DNA of 9,018 bases from an uncultured Bryobacteraceae bacterium (GCA_937921835.1 CAKZVG010000071.1:1-9018); one strand, 5' to 3'. Numbered from the stretch's first letter, positions 1-6,965 are shown. The notes: a model not told the origin generated them from the letters alone. Made by a program: numbers and translations.

Positions 1-537
1 CGGGGCGCCAAGGTCATCCTGATTTCCGGGCCGGTGCCGCTTCGCGAGCCGGCCGGCGTCACCACTCTGCGCGTGCGCACCGCTGTCGACATGCGGGCCG
101 CCGTGCTCGAACACCTGGAACCGGCGACCATCATCGTGAAGTCGGCCGCGGTGGCCGACTACCATGTCGCCAACGTCCCGGCGCGGAAGATCAAGAAGAC
201 CGCCGCGCGCGTTTCGCTGGAACTCGATCCCACGCCCGACATCCTGGCCGAGGTCGGCCGCGCCAAGGGCGACCGCCTGCTGATCGGCTTCGCCGCCGAG
301 ACCGAGAACCTGGTGGAAGAGGCGCGCCGCAAACTCGAATCCAAGAACTGCGACATGCTGGTCGCCAACCTGGTCGGAGGCGAGGGCACGGGCTTCGAAG
401 CGGACGAAAACGAAGTTGTGCTGGTCCTGCGGACCGGCGAGACCATCGCCGTCCCGCGCGCCTCCAAACGCGAGATCGCCGGCCGCATCTTCGACCAGGC
501 GCTGCGCCTGCGGCTGGCTCTGCACGCTGCCGGATGA
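1..537 (+). CDS. coaBC: CoaBC C-terminal (CoaB) domain, 5'-truncated by window edge
   Basis: This is the C-terminal part of the bifunctional phosphopantothenoylcysteine decarboxylase/phosphopantothenate-cysteine ligase of coenzyme A synthesis. The CoaB half joins 4'-phosphopantothenate to cysteine using CTP, in the cytoplasm. The frame is open from base 1, giving 178 visible codons before TGA at 535-537; the flavin-dependent CoaC half lies upstream, outside the window. CoaB hallmarks are seen in order: GAKVILISGPV near visible residues 2-12, SAAVADYHVANVPARKIKK at about 48-66 (KIKK holds the conserved lysine), PTPDILAEV at 77-85, GFAAETENLVEEA at 96-108 and DMLVANLV at 118-125, followed by GTGFEADENEV. 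The family usually has ANDV or ANNV where this protein has ANLV. Its stop codon overlaps the next start (ATGA), which implies translational coupling. The assignment is secure; only the missing N-terminus limits it. Confidence 0.95.
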   Translation, partial: RGAKVILISGPVPLREPAGVTTLRVRTAVDMRAAVLEHLEPATIIVKSAAVADYHVANVPARKIKKTAARVSLELDPTPDILAEVGRAKGDRLLIGFAAETENLVEEARRKLESKNCDMLVANLVGGEGTGFEADENEVVLVLRTGETIAVPRASKREIAGRIFDQALRLRLALHAAG

Positions 538-1280
538 ACGCCGAACCGCTGCGCCGCTACCTGGAGTTTTATCGCGATCTGGGCGTGAAATCTCTCTACC
601 GGGTGGCGCCGCCGCCCGGAGCCGCGGCGCGCGTTCGCGACCGCCAGGAGGCGGCGCCTCTTCCGCCTGAACCCATGCTCCCGATCCTGCCCAGCCTCTC
701 GCCCGAGGACGACACCCTCGAAAAGATCCGCGCCGACATCGGCGACTGCACCCGCTGCCGGCTCCACCAGGGCCGCAACAAGCTGGTTTTCGGGGACGGG
801 AACCCGCAAGCCCGGCTGGTGTTCGTGGGGGAGGGTCCGGGCGCCGACGAGGACGCCCAGGGCATTCCCTTCGTCGGGCGCGCCGGCCAGCTTCTGACGC
901 AGATGATCGAGAACACCGCCCGCAAGGAAGGCATCCCGCTGCGGCGCGAGGACGTCTACATCTGCAACGTCGTCAAGTGCCGGCCGCCCGAGAACCGCAC
1001 CCCCGAGCCGGACGAAATGGAGATCTGCGGGCAGTTCCTGTTCCGCCAGCTCGCCGTCATCCATCCCAAGGCCATCTGCGCCCTGGGCGGCACGGCGGCG
1101 CGCGCCCTGCTCGGCCGCAAGGAAGGGGTCACCAGGCTGCGCGGCAACTGGCACGGCTGGCGCGACATCCCGGTGATGGTGACGTATCACCCTTCCTATC
1201 TGTTGCGCCCGTATAATCAGAATGCCAAGCGCGAGGCATGGGAAGACCTGAAGAAGGTGCTGCACCTGGTCTATGACTGA
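534..1280 (+). CDS. Family-4 uracil-DNA glycosylase, [4Fe-4S] type
   Basis: The enzyme removes uracil from DNA as the first step of base excision repair. The 248-aa protein shows the family-4 signature: cysteines C72 and C75 (CTRC), then C149 and C165 spaced 16 apart, as expected for the iron-sulfur cluster ligands. It also has the active-site loop GEGPGADED at 99-107, the uracil-pocket region IPFVGRAGQLL at 111-121, and HPSYLLR at 219-225. Most relatives read GEAPG where this one has GEGPG. About 60 residues precede the core: a helical stretch (LRRYLEFYRDLGVKSLYR) and then a proline/alanine-rich linker, an arrangement I associate with longer bacterial members. The ATG at 534 overlaps the coaBC stop; the ribosome site is weak, so coupling to upstream translation is likely. 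The 3' end overlaps tmk by 8 bases. Sitting beside thymidylate kinase suits a joint role in keeping uracil out of DNA, though that is inference. Confidence 0.93.
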   Translation: MNAEPLRRYLEFYRDLGVKSLYRVAPPPGAAARVRDRQEAAPLPPEPMLPILPSLSPEDDTLEKIRADIGDCTRCRLHQGRNKLVFGDGNPQARLVFVGEGPGADEDAQGIPFVGRAGQLLTQMIENTARKEGIPLRREDVYICNVVKCRPPENRTPEPDEMEICGQFLFRQLAVIHPKAICALGGTAARALLGRKEGVTRLRGNWHGWRDIPVMVTYHPSYLLRPYNQNAKREAWEDLKKVLHLVYD

Positions 1281-1932
1281 CAACGGCCATCAGCGCCCGG
1301 GGCTGTTCGTCACTTTCGAGGGCCTGGACGGCTCGGGCAAGACCACGCAGGCGGCGCTTCTCGCCCAGCGTCTGCGCGCCCAGGGATGGGACGTGGCGGA
1401 AACCGCCGAGCCCGGAGGCACCCGGCTGGGCGCCGCCATTCGCGCGCTGCTGCTCGAAACCGACGGGGCGCCCGTTTCTCCCACCGCCGAAATGCTGCTG
1501 TTTTTCGCCGCCCGCGCGCAGAACGTCGACGAGATCATCGTGCCCGCGCTCCAGGCCGGCAAGGCCGTGGTGTGCGACCGCTTCAGCGATTCCTCGCTGG
1601 CCTACCAGGGCGCCGGGCGGGAGCTGGGCGAGAGCGTAGTTCTCGACCTGGACCGCATCGCCTGCCGGGGACTGCTGCCGGACCTGACGATCCTGCTCGA
1701 CATCGAGCCCGAAGTGGGGCTGCGGCGCGCCAGTGGCGGTCCCGTCCTGGACCGGATGCACGGCGAGTCCGCCGGGTTCCACCGCCGCGTCCGCGACGCG
1801 TATCTGCGCCTGGCCGAACGGGAACCCCGGCGCTTCCGTGTGATCGCCGCCGCCGGCAGCATTGCGGAAGTCGGCGCGCGCGTATGGGAGGCCGCGGCGG
1901 CTGAACTCGCGGCGAGGGTTCATCGTGTTTGA
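1273..1932 (+). CDS. tmk: Thymidylate kinase (dTMP kinase)
   Basis: This cytoplasmic kinase phosphorylates dTMP to dTDP with ATP, the committed step to dTTP from both de novo and salvage routes. The 219-aa protein has the usual family length. It carries the P-loop GLDGSGKTT at 17-25, the EPGGT segment at 46-50, the DRF motif at 102-104 followed by SDSSLAYQGAG, which binds dTMP, and a LID-like basic segment around 150-173 (LRRASGG...LDRMHGES). The P-loop lacks an arginine and the LID carries arginines, resembling the E. coli-type arrangement. The ATG lies 8 bases inside the glycosylase gene and the 3' end overlaps holB by 8 bases. The tmk-holB neighbourhood is common in bacteria and supports both calls. 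No good Shine-Dalgarno sequence sits at the usual distance, so translation probably depends on ribosomes arriving from the upstream gene. Confidence 0.97.
   Translation: MTDNGHQRPGLFVTFEGLDGSGKTTQAALLAQRLRAQGWDVAETAEPGGTRLGAAIRALLLETDGAPVSPTAEMLLFFAARAQNVDEIIVPALQAGKAVVCDRFSDSSLAYQGAGRELGESVVLDLDRIACRGLLPDLTILLDIEPEVGLRRASGGPVLDRMHGESAGFHRRVRDAYLRLAEREPRRFRVIAAAGSIAEVGARVWEAAAAELAARVHRV
1914..1918 (+). promoter_or_regulatory. Shine-Dalgarno site deciding the holB start
   Basis: GAGGG lies six bases before GTG 1925 and still within the tmk coding region. It is the best ribosome site in this overlap and supports GTG 1925 over the ATG at 1862. Confidence 0.6.
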
Positions 1933-2953
1933 AGGCTTCGCCGGCAACCGTCCCGTGGCCACCGCCCTGGAGCGCATGATCGCCCAGGAACGCATCCCGC
2001 AAACCCTGCTTTTCGCCGGACCGGAAGGGGTGGGGAAGGCCACCCTGGCGCGCCGCTTCGCAGCGCGGCTCCTGGGCGGCGCGGAAAAGATCGAGCGCGA
2101 CGACCTCAGCCTGCCCCACAACCGCGAACTGCTCGCCGAGCGCGAGAAGTGGCCCGCCGAACGGCGCAGCGAGGATCCGTTGTTGCTCGCCTCCCACCCC
2201 GACTTCCTCACTTTCCCGCCCGACGGCCCGCTGCGGCAGATCTCCATCCAGCAGATGCGTCTGCTGAAGGACCGCGCCCCCTACAAGCCGCTCAAGGGCG
2301 GCCGGCGGGTCTTCCTCATCGACCAGATCGACCGCGCCAACGAACAGGCCGCCAACTCGCTGCTCAAGACGCTGGAGGAGCCGCCCGCTCACCTGGTGCT
2401 GCTCCTCACCGCCGAGAACCCTTACGATCTTCTGCCCACCATCCGCTCGCGCGCCGTGCAGTTCCACTTTGGTCCCGTTCCGGATGACGAGGTATGCGCC
2501 TTCCTCGCCTCGCGCGGGGTGGACTCGGCCGCCCGCCGCGCCGCTCTCGCCGGGGGCAGCCCCGGCGCGGCGGTCTCGCTCGATCTGGAAACCTACGAAC
2601 GGCGCCGCGACGCCATGCTGGCGCTGCTCGCCGCGGCTTCCGGCCTGGCCCCGTACGGCGCCTGGGTGAAACACTCCGAGGCCATCTCGGCCGCCAAGTC
2701 CGAGCGCTTGGAGTGGTATCTGAAGGTGCTGTACTCGCTACTCGAGGATCTGCTGGCGCTCACCTCCGGGGTGGCCGCCCGGGTCCGCAACGCCGACGTG
2801 CGCGAACGCCTCGATCCGCTGGCGCAAGCGGTGAGCTTCGAGTGGATCCGGCTGGCGGTGAAGCGGGTGGACGAACTGGTCCACCTGGTGCGGCGCAACA
2901 TCCAGAAAGGCATCGCGCTCGATGCCCTGGTGCTGGAGCTGCGGGCATCCTGA
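1925..2953 (+). CDS. holB: DNA polymerase III delta' subunit (clamp-loader AAA+ protein)
   Basis: Delta' is part of the clamp loader that places the beta clamp on DNA. I place the start at GTG 1925, because GAGGG at 1914-1918 lies six bases upstream and the protein then opens FEGFAGNRPV, typical of delta'/tau N-termini. The longer frame from ATG 1862 would add 21 basic residues inside tmk. The 342-aa product has a Walker A motif AGPEGVGKAT (31-40), HPDF (91-94), a Walker B-like LIDQID (131-136), the box AANSLLKTLEEPP (142-154) and TIRSRAVQF (172-180), then a helical C-terminal domain. Oddities: delta' normally has a four-cysteine zinc module between Walker A and HPD(F/Y), but this protein's only cysteine is C191. 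The usual acidic residue after the Walker B aspartate is Gln134, and the SRC motif reads SRA. These changes suggest a structural, non-hydrolysing subunit, as delta' often is. A short DnaX-like protein is the alternative, but the length and the tmk neighbour favour holB. Confidence 0.88.
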   Translation: MFEGFAGNRPVATALERMIAQERIPQTLLFAGPEGVGKATLARRFAARLLGGAEKIERDDLSLPHNRELLAEREKWPAERRSEDPLLLASHPDFLTFPPDGPLRQISIQQMRLLKDRAPYKPLKGGRRVFLIDQIDRANEQAANSLLKTLEEPPAHLVLLLTAENPYDLLPTIRSRAVQFHFGPVPDDEVCAFLASRGVDSAARRAALAGGSPGAAVSLDLETYERRRDAMLALLAAASGLAPYGAWVKHSEAISAAKSERLEWYLKVLYSLLEDLLALTSGVAARVRNADVRERLDPLAQAVSFEWIRLAVKRVDELVHLVRRNIQKGIALDALVLELRAS

Positions 2954-3040
2954 CGTTCGAGGCGCCAAACCCGCCCCACCGTCATCGGAAGCCTCCGCCG
3001 GTCGCCGGACTCATCTCATCGCCCCCGGTCTCCGCTCCAG

Positions 3041-3064
3041 GAATTTCTGATTAAATAGCAGAAC
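3041..3064 (+). promoter_or_regulatory. AT-rich leader with candidate -10 element upstream of the secreted-protein gene
   Basis: The 111 bases between holB and the next gene (2954-3064) form the longest spacer in the window. It is GC-rich except for this patch, which contains TTAAAT at 3051-3056, a plausible sigma-70-like -10 hexamer. No TTGACA-like -35 element is visible 16-18 bases further upstream. Transcription from this box would begin very close to ATG 3065, giving a leaderless or nearly leaderless message. That would fit the absence of a good Shine-Dalgarno sequence. An alternative is that the patch only keeps the start region unstructured. The rest of the spacer shows only 4-bp stems (for example CGGA/TCCG) and no U-tract, so I call no terminator for holB. 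Confidence 0.25.
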
Positions 3065-4912
3065 ATGCCGACTCTTCTGCTTCTGCTCGCCACGCTGGCC
3101 GCCGCCCCGGCGGGGTTCTCCGCGCAGCCGCTCGAAGCCGGCAGGCCCGCGCCGCCGCCCGAATGGGCGCTGCTCGAACGGCAGTTGATCGAGAAGCTTC
3201 ACCCGGCGGCCATGGAATTCGTCAAGCGCTACACTCAGCCCGACGGAACGCTCATCTGGCGCAGGGAGTGGCCCGGCATGGACGGCTCCGACGACGGCTA
3301 CGAGAGCTTCTACAACTTCCCCCTCTACTACGCCCTGGGCGGTCCCGAGGAGATGAACGCCCTGTCGCGCAAGCTATGGGACGCCGTGACCCGGCTCTTT
3401 ACCAGGTATGGCACGGTGTACAAGGAGTTCGACGCTTACTACGACTGGATGCACCACGGCGAAAGCTATGTGAATTTCTATTTCTTCGGACTCGCCGATC
3501 CCACCGACGCCAGGTTCCGCGAGCGCGCGCTGCGCTTCGCCGGGCTATATCTGAACGAAGATCCCGAGGCGCCGAACTGGGACCCGGTGCGCAAGCTCAT
3601 CCGCTCGCCCATCAACGGCAGCAAGGGTCCGCGCTTCGTCAACACCGCCGAGGACTGGGTGACGCATCGCGACGTCCTTGCGAACTACCCTCTGCCTTAC
3701 GACGACATCCCCAACGTCACCCACAGCAAGGCATGGACCGACGACAAGCTGTTCCCCTACATTCTCGACACCATGAACCAGCGGATGATGAAGGGCGACG
3801 TTCCGCTCAACCTGACCGCCACCAGCCTGATGCTGAACGCTTACCTGTACACGGGCGAAGCCAGGTACCGCGACTGGGTGCTCGATTACGTGAATGCGTG
3901 GCGCGAGCGCACCCGGCGCAACAACGGCATCCTGCCCGATAACGTCGGCCTCTCGGGACGCATCGGCGAGAACATGGACGGCAAGTGGTGGGGCGGCTAC
4001 TATGGCTGGCGCTGGCCGCACGGGCTGTTCAACCTGCTCGAAGCTTCGACCATCGGAGCCTCGAACGCGCTCCTGCTGACGGGCGACTTCCAGTATCTCG
4101 ACCTGCCGCGCTCGCAGATCGACCTGGTCCTGTCCCAGTCGCGCCTCGAGAACGGGCGCCGCCTGGTGCCGCACCGCCACGCCGAAAAGGGCTGGTACGA
4201 CTTCCGCCCCCTGCCGCCGCAATACCCCGTCAACCTGTGGTATCTTTCCTTCGATCCGGCGGACCGCGCGCGCGTCGAAAGAGGCGTCGACTTGGCGGCG
4301 CTCGAACGCTTCGTCTACCGCAAGGCCAAGGGGGACGACAAACACGAAGGGCCCTGGCTGGCGTTTCTGGCCGGGCGCAACCCCCAATACCCCGAACAAA
4401 TGCTGCGCGCCAACTACCAGGAGACGCTGCGGCGACTGGAGATGATCCGCCAGGACGCCACCGATCCCGAACAGATGAACGTCCATCACTGGCAGCAGCG
4501 CAATCCGGTCGTGCTCGAAGGGCTGGTGCAGCTCATGCTGGGCGGACCGAATCACATTTATCACGGCGGGCTGCTGCATACCCGGCTGCGCTACTTCGAC
4601 CCGAAGGCGAAGCGCCCGGGCGTGCCGCCGGACGTCGCCGCGCTGGTGGATGGCGTCTCGGCGGACAGCGTGAGCGTGAAGCTTGTCAACCTGCACCCCA
4701 GCGCCCCCCGCGACGTCATCGTTCAAGCGGGCATGTTCGCCGAGCACGAGTTCACCACGGCGGAGAGCGAAGGCTCCACCGTGACCGTCAACGCGCGCGA
4801 GCTGGCGGTGCGGCTCCGCCCGGGCGCGCTCGCGCATCTCAAGCTGGGGATGAAGCGCTGGGCGCACCAGCCCACCTACGCGTTCCCGTGGCATGAAAGG
4901 AAGGCACGATGA
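3065..4912 (+). CDS. Secreted protein of unrecognised family, possible alpha/alpha-barrel enzyme with C-terminal beta domain
   Basis: I do not recognise this 615-aa protein. Residues 1-20 form a hydrophobic leader (a run of five leucines, then alanine-rich, with possible cleavage after APA at 16 or FSA at 20), so export by Sec is likely. An in-frame TAG at 3056-3058 rules out a longer start. The mature part has no cysteine and is very rich in Trp, Tyr, His and Asp. Notable clusters are DGSDDGYESFYNFPLYY (73-89), YYDWMHHGESYVNFYFFG (125-142), a helix pair around 250-282, GENMDGKWWGGYYGWRWPHG (301-320) and MNVHHWQQRNP (471-481). Repeated helices with aromatic/acidic loops resemble (alpha/alpha)6-barrel glycosidases or polysaccharide lyases. 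Residues of about 525-600 look beta-rich, as in accessory domains of such enzymes. This is a fold-level guess; the substrate is unknown. Its stop overlaps (ATGA) the start of the exported nucleoside-hydrolase-like gene, suggesting the two act together outside the cytoplasm. Confidence 0.6.
   Translation: MPTLLLLLATLAAAPAGFSAQPLEAGRPAPPPEWALLERQLIEKLHPAAMEFVKRYTQPDGTLIWRREWPGMDGSDDGYESFYNFPLYYALGGPEEMNALSRKLWDAVTRLFTRYGTVYKEFDAYYDWMHHGESYVNFYFFGLADPTDARFRERALRFAGLYLNEDPEAPNWDPVRKLIRSPINGSKGPRFVNTAEDWVTHRDVLANYPLPYDDIPNVTHSKAWTDDKLFPYILDTMNQRMMKGDVPLNLTATSLMLNAYLYTGEARYRDWVLDYVNAWRERTRRNNGILPDNVGLSGRIGENMDGKWWGGYYGWRWPHGLFNLLEASTIGASNALLLTGDFQYLDLPRSQIDLVLSQSRLENGRRLVPHRHAEKGWYDFRPLPPQYPVNLWYLSFDPADRARVERGVDLAALERFVYRKAKGDDKHEGPWLAFLAGRNPQYPEQMLRANYQETLRRLEMIRQDATDPEQMNVHHWQQRNPVVLEGLVQLMLGGPNHIYHGGLLHTRLRYFDPKAKRPGVPPDVAALVDGVSADSVSVKLVNLHPSAPRDVIVQAGMFAEHEFTTAESEGSTVTVNARELAVRLRPGALAHLKLGMKRWAHQPTYAFPWHERKAR
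4896..4904 (+). promoter_or_regulatory. Strong Shine-Dalgarno site for the nucleoside-hydrolase-like gene
   Basis: AAAGGAAGG ends four bases before ATG 4909, inside the last codons of the upstream gene. It is the strongest ribosome site in the window and fixes this start, which also places a Tat-type signal at the N-terminus. Confidence 0.65.
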
Positions 4913-5892
4913 ACCGGGTTACCCGAAGGAAGTTCGCGGGAGGATTGGCAATGGGAGCGGCGGTTTTCGAGAGCAAGGCGGCATCGCTCGAGGAGCGGCT
5001 CGCGCCGCCGGGCGGCAAAGTCCAGGCGGTGGTCGACTCCGACACCTACAACGAAATCGACGACCAGTTCGCGGTGGCCTACGCGTTGCTCTCGCCGCGT
5101 CACATGGAGGTGGAGGCGGTATACGCGGCGCCGTTTCTGAACAGCCGCTCCAAGTCCGCGGGCGACGGGATGCAGAAGAGCTATGACGAGATCCTGCGCA
5201 TCCTGGCGCGGCTGGGGCGTAAGCCGCCGGGGTTCGCCTTCACCGGCTCGGCGCGTTTCTTCGCCAGGGCGGACGACGCCGTCGACAGCCCGGCGGCGCG
5301 CGATCTCATCGCCAAGGCGCTCCAGCCGCGCCCGGCGCCGCTCTACGTCATCACCATCGGCGCGCCCACCAACGTGTCGGCCGCGCTGCTGATGGAGCCC
5401 AGGATCCGCGACCGCATCGTGGTGGTCTGGCTGGGCGGCCGGCCCTATGACATGGAACACGCGCGCGAGTTCAACCTGCACCAGGACCTGCACGCCTCGC
5501 GCGTGCTCTACGATTCGGGCGTGGCGCTGGTGAACATTCCCACGACGAACGTCTCCGAGCACCTGCGGACCACGGTCGCCGAGATGGATCACTTCCTGGG
5601 CGGAAAGTCCGGCATCGCCGGCTACCTGCGCGCGGAGTTCGCCAAGTACGCCCAGGAACACATGCCCCGGCCCAACATGGCGTGGTCGAAGGTGATCTGG
5701 GACATCTCGGCGGTGGCGTGGCTGATCGAACCGAAATGGGTGCCGAGCAAAGTGGCGCCGAGCCCCGTGCTCACGGATGACGTCACCTTCCGCACGGGCG
5801 CGAACCGCCACCCGGTGCGCGTGGCGACGGGCTGTAACCGGGACGCCATCTTCACCGACCTCTTCGAGAAGCTGGCCGCGGCAAGCAAGTGA
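4909..5892 (+). CDS. Tat-exported nucleoside hydrolase-like protein
   Basis: The 327-aa protein belongs to the inosine-uridine nucleoside hydrolase superfamily, whose members split N-glycosidic bonds of nucleosides using a bound calcium ion. The N-terminus carries a twin-arginine signal (TRRKFAGG at 5-12, followed by a short hydrophobic stretch), so it likely acts in the periplasm or outside. The metal-binding region reads DSDTYNEIDDQFA (43-55) rather than the classical DTDxGxDDA, keeping aspartates 43, 45, 51 and 52. GAPTNVSAAL (151-160) matches the classical GPLTN box, EFNLHQDLHAS (187-197) matches the EFNxxxDPxA box, and WDISAVAWLIEP (264-275) matches the C-terminal HDxxAVAxLxDP box with Trp in place of His. 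Asp265 is retained. I recall an environmental-bacterial subfamily with the TYNEIDDQFA variant, so this is probably a divergent clade rather than a decayed gene. The real substrate may not be a normal nucleoside. It overlaps both neighbours (ATGA upstream, GTGA downstream). Confidence 0.82.
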   Translation: MNRVTRRKFAGGLAMGAAVFESKAASLEERLAPPGGKVQAVVDSDTYNEIDDQFAVAYALLSPRHMEVEAVYAAPFLNSRSKSAGDGMQKSYDEILRILARLGRKPPGFAFTGSARFFARADDAVDSPAARDLIAKALQPRPAPLYVITIGAPTNVSAALLMEPRIRDRIVVVWLGGRPYDMEHAREFNLHQDLHASRVLYDSGVALVNIPTTNVSEHLRTTVAEMDHFLGGKSGIAGYLRAEFAKYAQEHMPRPNMAWSKVIWDISAVAWLIEPKWVPSKVAPSPVLTDDVTFRTGANRHPVRVATGCNRDAIFTDLFEKLAAASK

Positions 5893-6965
5893 GCGGCGGA
5901 AACGAAGCGCGGCGCGCGGCCGCCCCGCCGGATTTCGCGCGCATCCTGGTCCGGGCCACCAATTGGGTCGGCGACGCGGTCATGAGCCTGCCCGCGCTGA
6001 GAGCGATCCGCGAACGGTTTCCGCGCGCCTACATCGCCGTGCTGGCCAAGCCTTGGGTGGCGGATCTCTATGAGCGCGAGCCCTTCGCCGACCAAGTCAT
6101 TCCGCACACGGCGCGGCCGGGCGCGGGCGACTGGAGGGGAAAGTGGCGCCTGGCGCGCCGCCTCCGCCAGGGCCGCTTCGACTGCGCCATCCTGTTGCAA
6201 AACGCCTTTGAAGCGGCCCTGCTGGCCTGGCTGGCGGGCATCCCGCGCCGCATGGGCTACGATCGGAACGGCCGCCGTCTGCTGCTCACCGATGCCGTGA
6301 AGCCGCCGGCGCGCGGCGAGATCCCGCGCCACCAACGCTTCTACTACCTTGAACTGCTGCGGCGGCTGGGCATGGTGTACGATCTGCCGATCTCCGGCGC
6401 CATCCGCCTGGAGGGCGCCGCCGAGGCGCGCCGGGCCGGGCTTGGCAAGCTCTCGGAACTCGGCTGCGCGGGCGATTGCGTCGGCGTCAGTCCTGGGGCG
6501 GCCTACGGCGCCGCCAAGCGCTGGTTTCCGGACCGCTTCGCCGAAGCGGCCGCCGAGGTGGCGCGAACCATCGGCGCCTCGGTGATTGTCTTCGGCTCGG
6601 AGAGCGAGCGCCCGCTGTGCGGCGAGGTGGCGCTCCTGACCGGCCAGCGTGGCGTCCAAACCTGGAATCTCGCCGGCCGCACCAGCCTGCGGGACTTCAT
6701 CGAGCTGGCCGCCGCCTGCCGGGTCTTCCTAACCAACGACTCCGGCGCCATGCACATCGCCTCGGCGCTCGGCGTCCCGACCGTGGCGGTGTTCGGCGCC
6801 ACCGACGCCGCCGCCACCGGGCCCACCGGACCGCTGGCGCGCGTGGTGCGCGAGCCGGCCGATTGCAGTCCCTGTCTGCTGCGGGAGTGCCCCATCGACC
6901 ACCGCTGCATGGCCCGGGTGGAGGCGGCGCGGGTGGCGCGGGCGGCACTCGAACTGCTCAAATAA
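5889..6965 (+). CDS. waaF: ADP-heptose:LPS heptosyltransferase II (GT9 family)
   Basis: WaaF adds the second heptose to the LPS inner core at the cytoplasmic face of the inner membrane, using ADP-heptose. The 358-aa GT-B protein shows the GT9 N-terminal motif ATNWVGDAVMSLPAL (23-37), with Asp29 at the position of the proposed catalytic aspartate. It also has SPGAAYGAAKRWF (201-213), the sugar-nucleotide site TNDSGAMHIASALGVP (282-297) and FGATDAAATGP (302-312). The C-terminal segment CSPCLLRECPIDHRCM (326-341) is characteristic of WaaF and distinguishes it from WaaC. The start is GTG 5889, overlapping the previous stop as GTGA; no ATG occurs before the first conserved motif. The first 17 residues are a poorly conserved lead-in. 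The ribosome site is weak, so translational coupling to the nucleoside-hydrolase-like gene is probable. Confidence 0.92.
   Translation: MSGGNEARRAAAPPDFARILVRATNWVGDAVMSLPALRAIRERFPRAYIAVLAKPWVADLYEREPFADQVIPHTARPGAGDWRGKWRLARRLRQGRFDCAILLQNAFEAALLAWLAGIPRRMGYDRNGRRLLLTDAVKPPARGEIPRHQRFYYLELLRRLGMVYDLPISGAIRLEGAAEARRAGLGKLSELGCAGDCVGVSPGAAYGAAKRWFPDRFAEAAAEVARTIGASVIVFGSESERPLCGEVALLTGQRGVQTWNLAGRTSLRDFIELAAACRVFLTNDSGAMHIASALGVPTVAVFGATDAAATGPTGPLARVVREPADCSPCLLRECPIDHRCMARVEAARVARAALELLK

Noticed and set aside
1862..1924. Upstream ATG start giving holB 21 more residues
   Set aside because: The added residues are basic, overlap tmk by 71 bases and do not resemble a delta' N-terminus. GTG 1925 has a good GAGGG site and the expected FEGFAGN start.
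1129..2674. Long minus-strand open frames opposite tmk and holB (372 and 363 aa)
   Set aside because: Both sit opposite firmly identified genes with conserved motifs, and show low-complexity Arg/Gly/Gln composition without domains.
2954..3050. Small inverted repeats (CGGA/TCCG and CCGG/CCGG) after holB as a terminator
   Set aside because: The stems are only 4 bp and no T-run follows.
3545..4894. 449-aa open frame on the minus strand opposite the secreted-protein gene
   Set aside because: It lies antisense to a gene with strong + strand signals (signal peptide, coherent composition, coupled downstream gene). Its translation is arginine/valine-rich with no recognisable motif, as expected from high-GC codon shadow.
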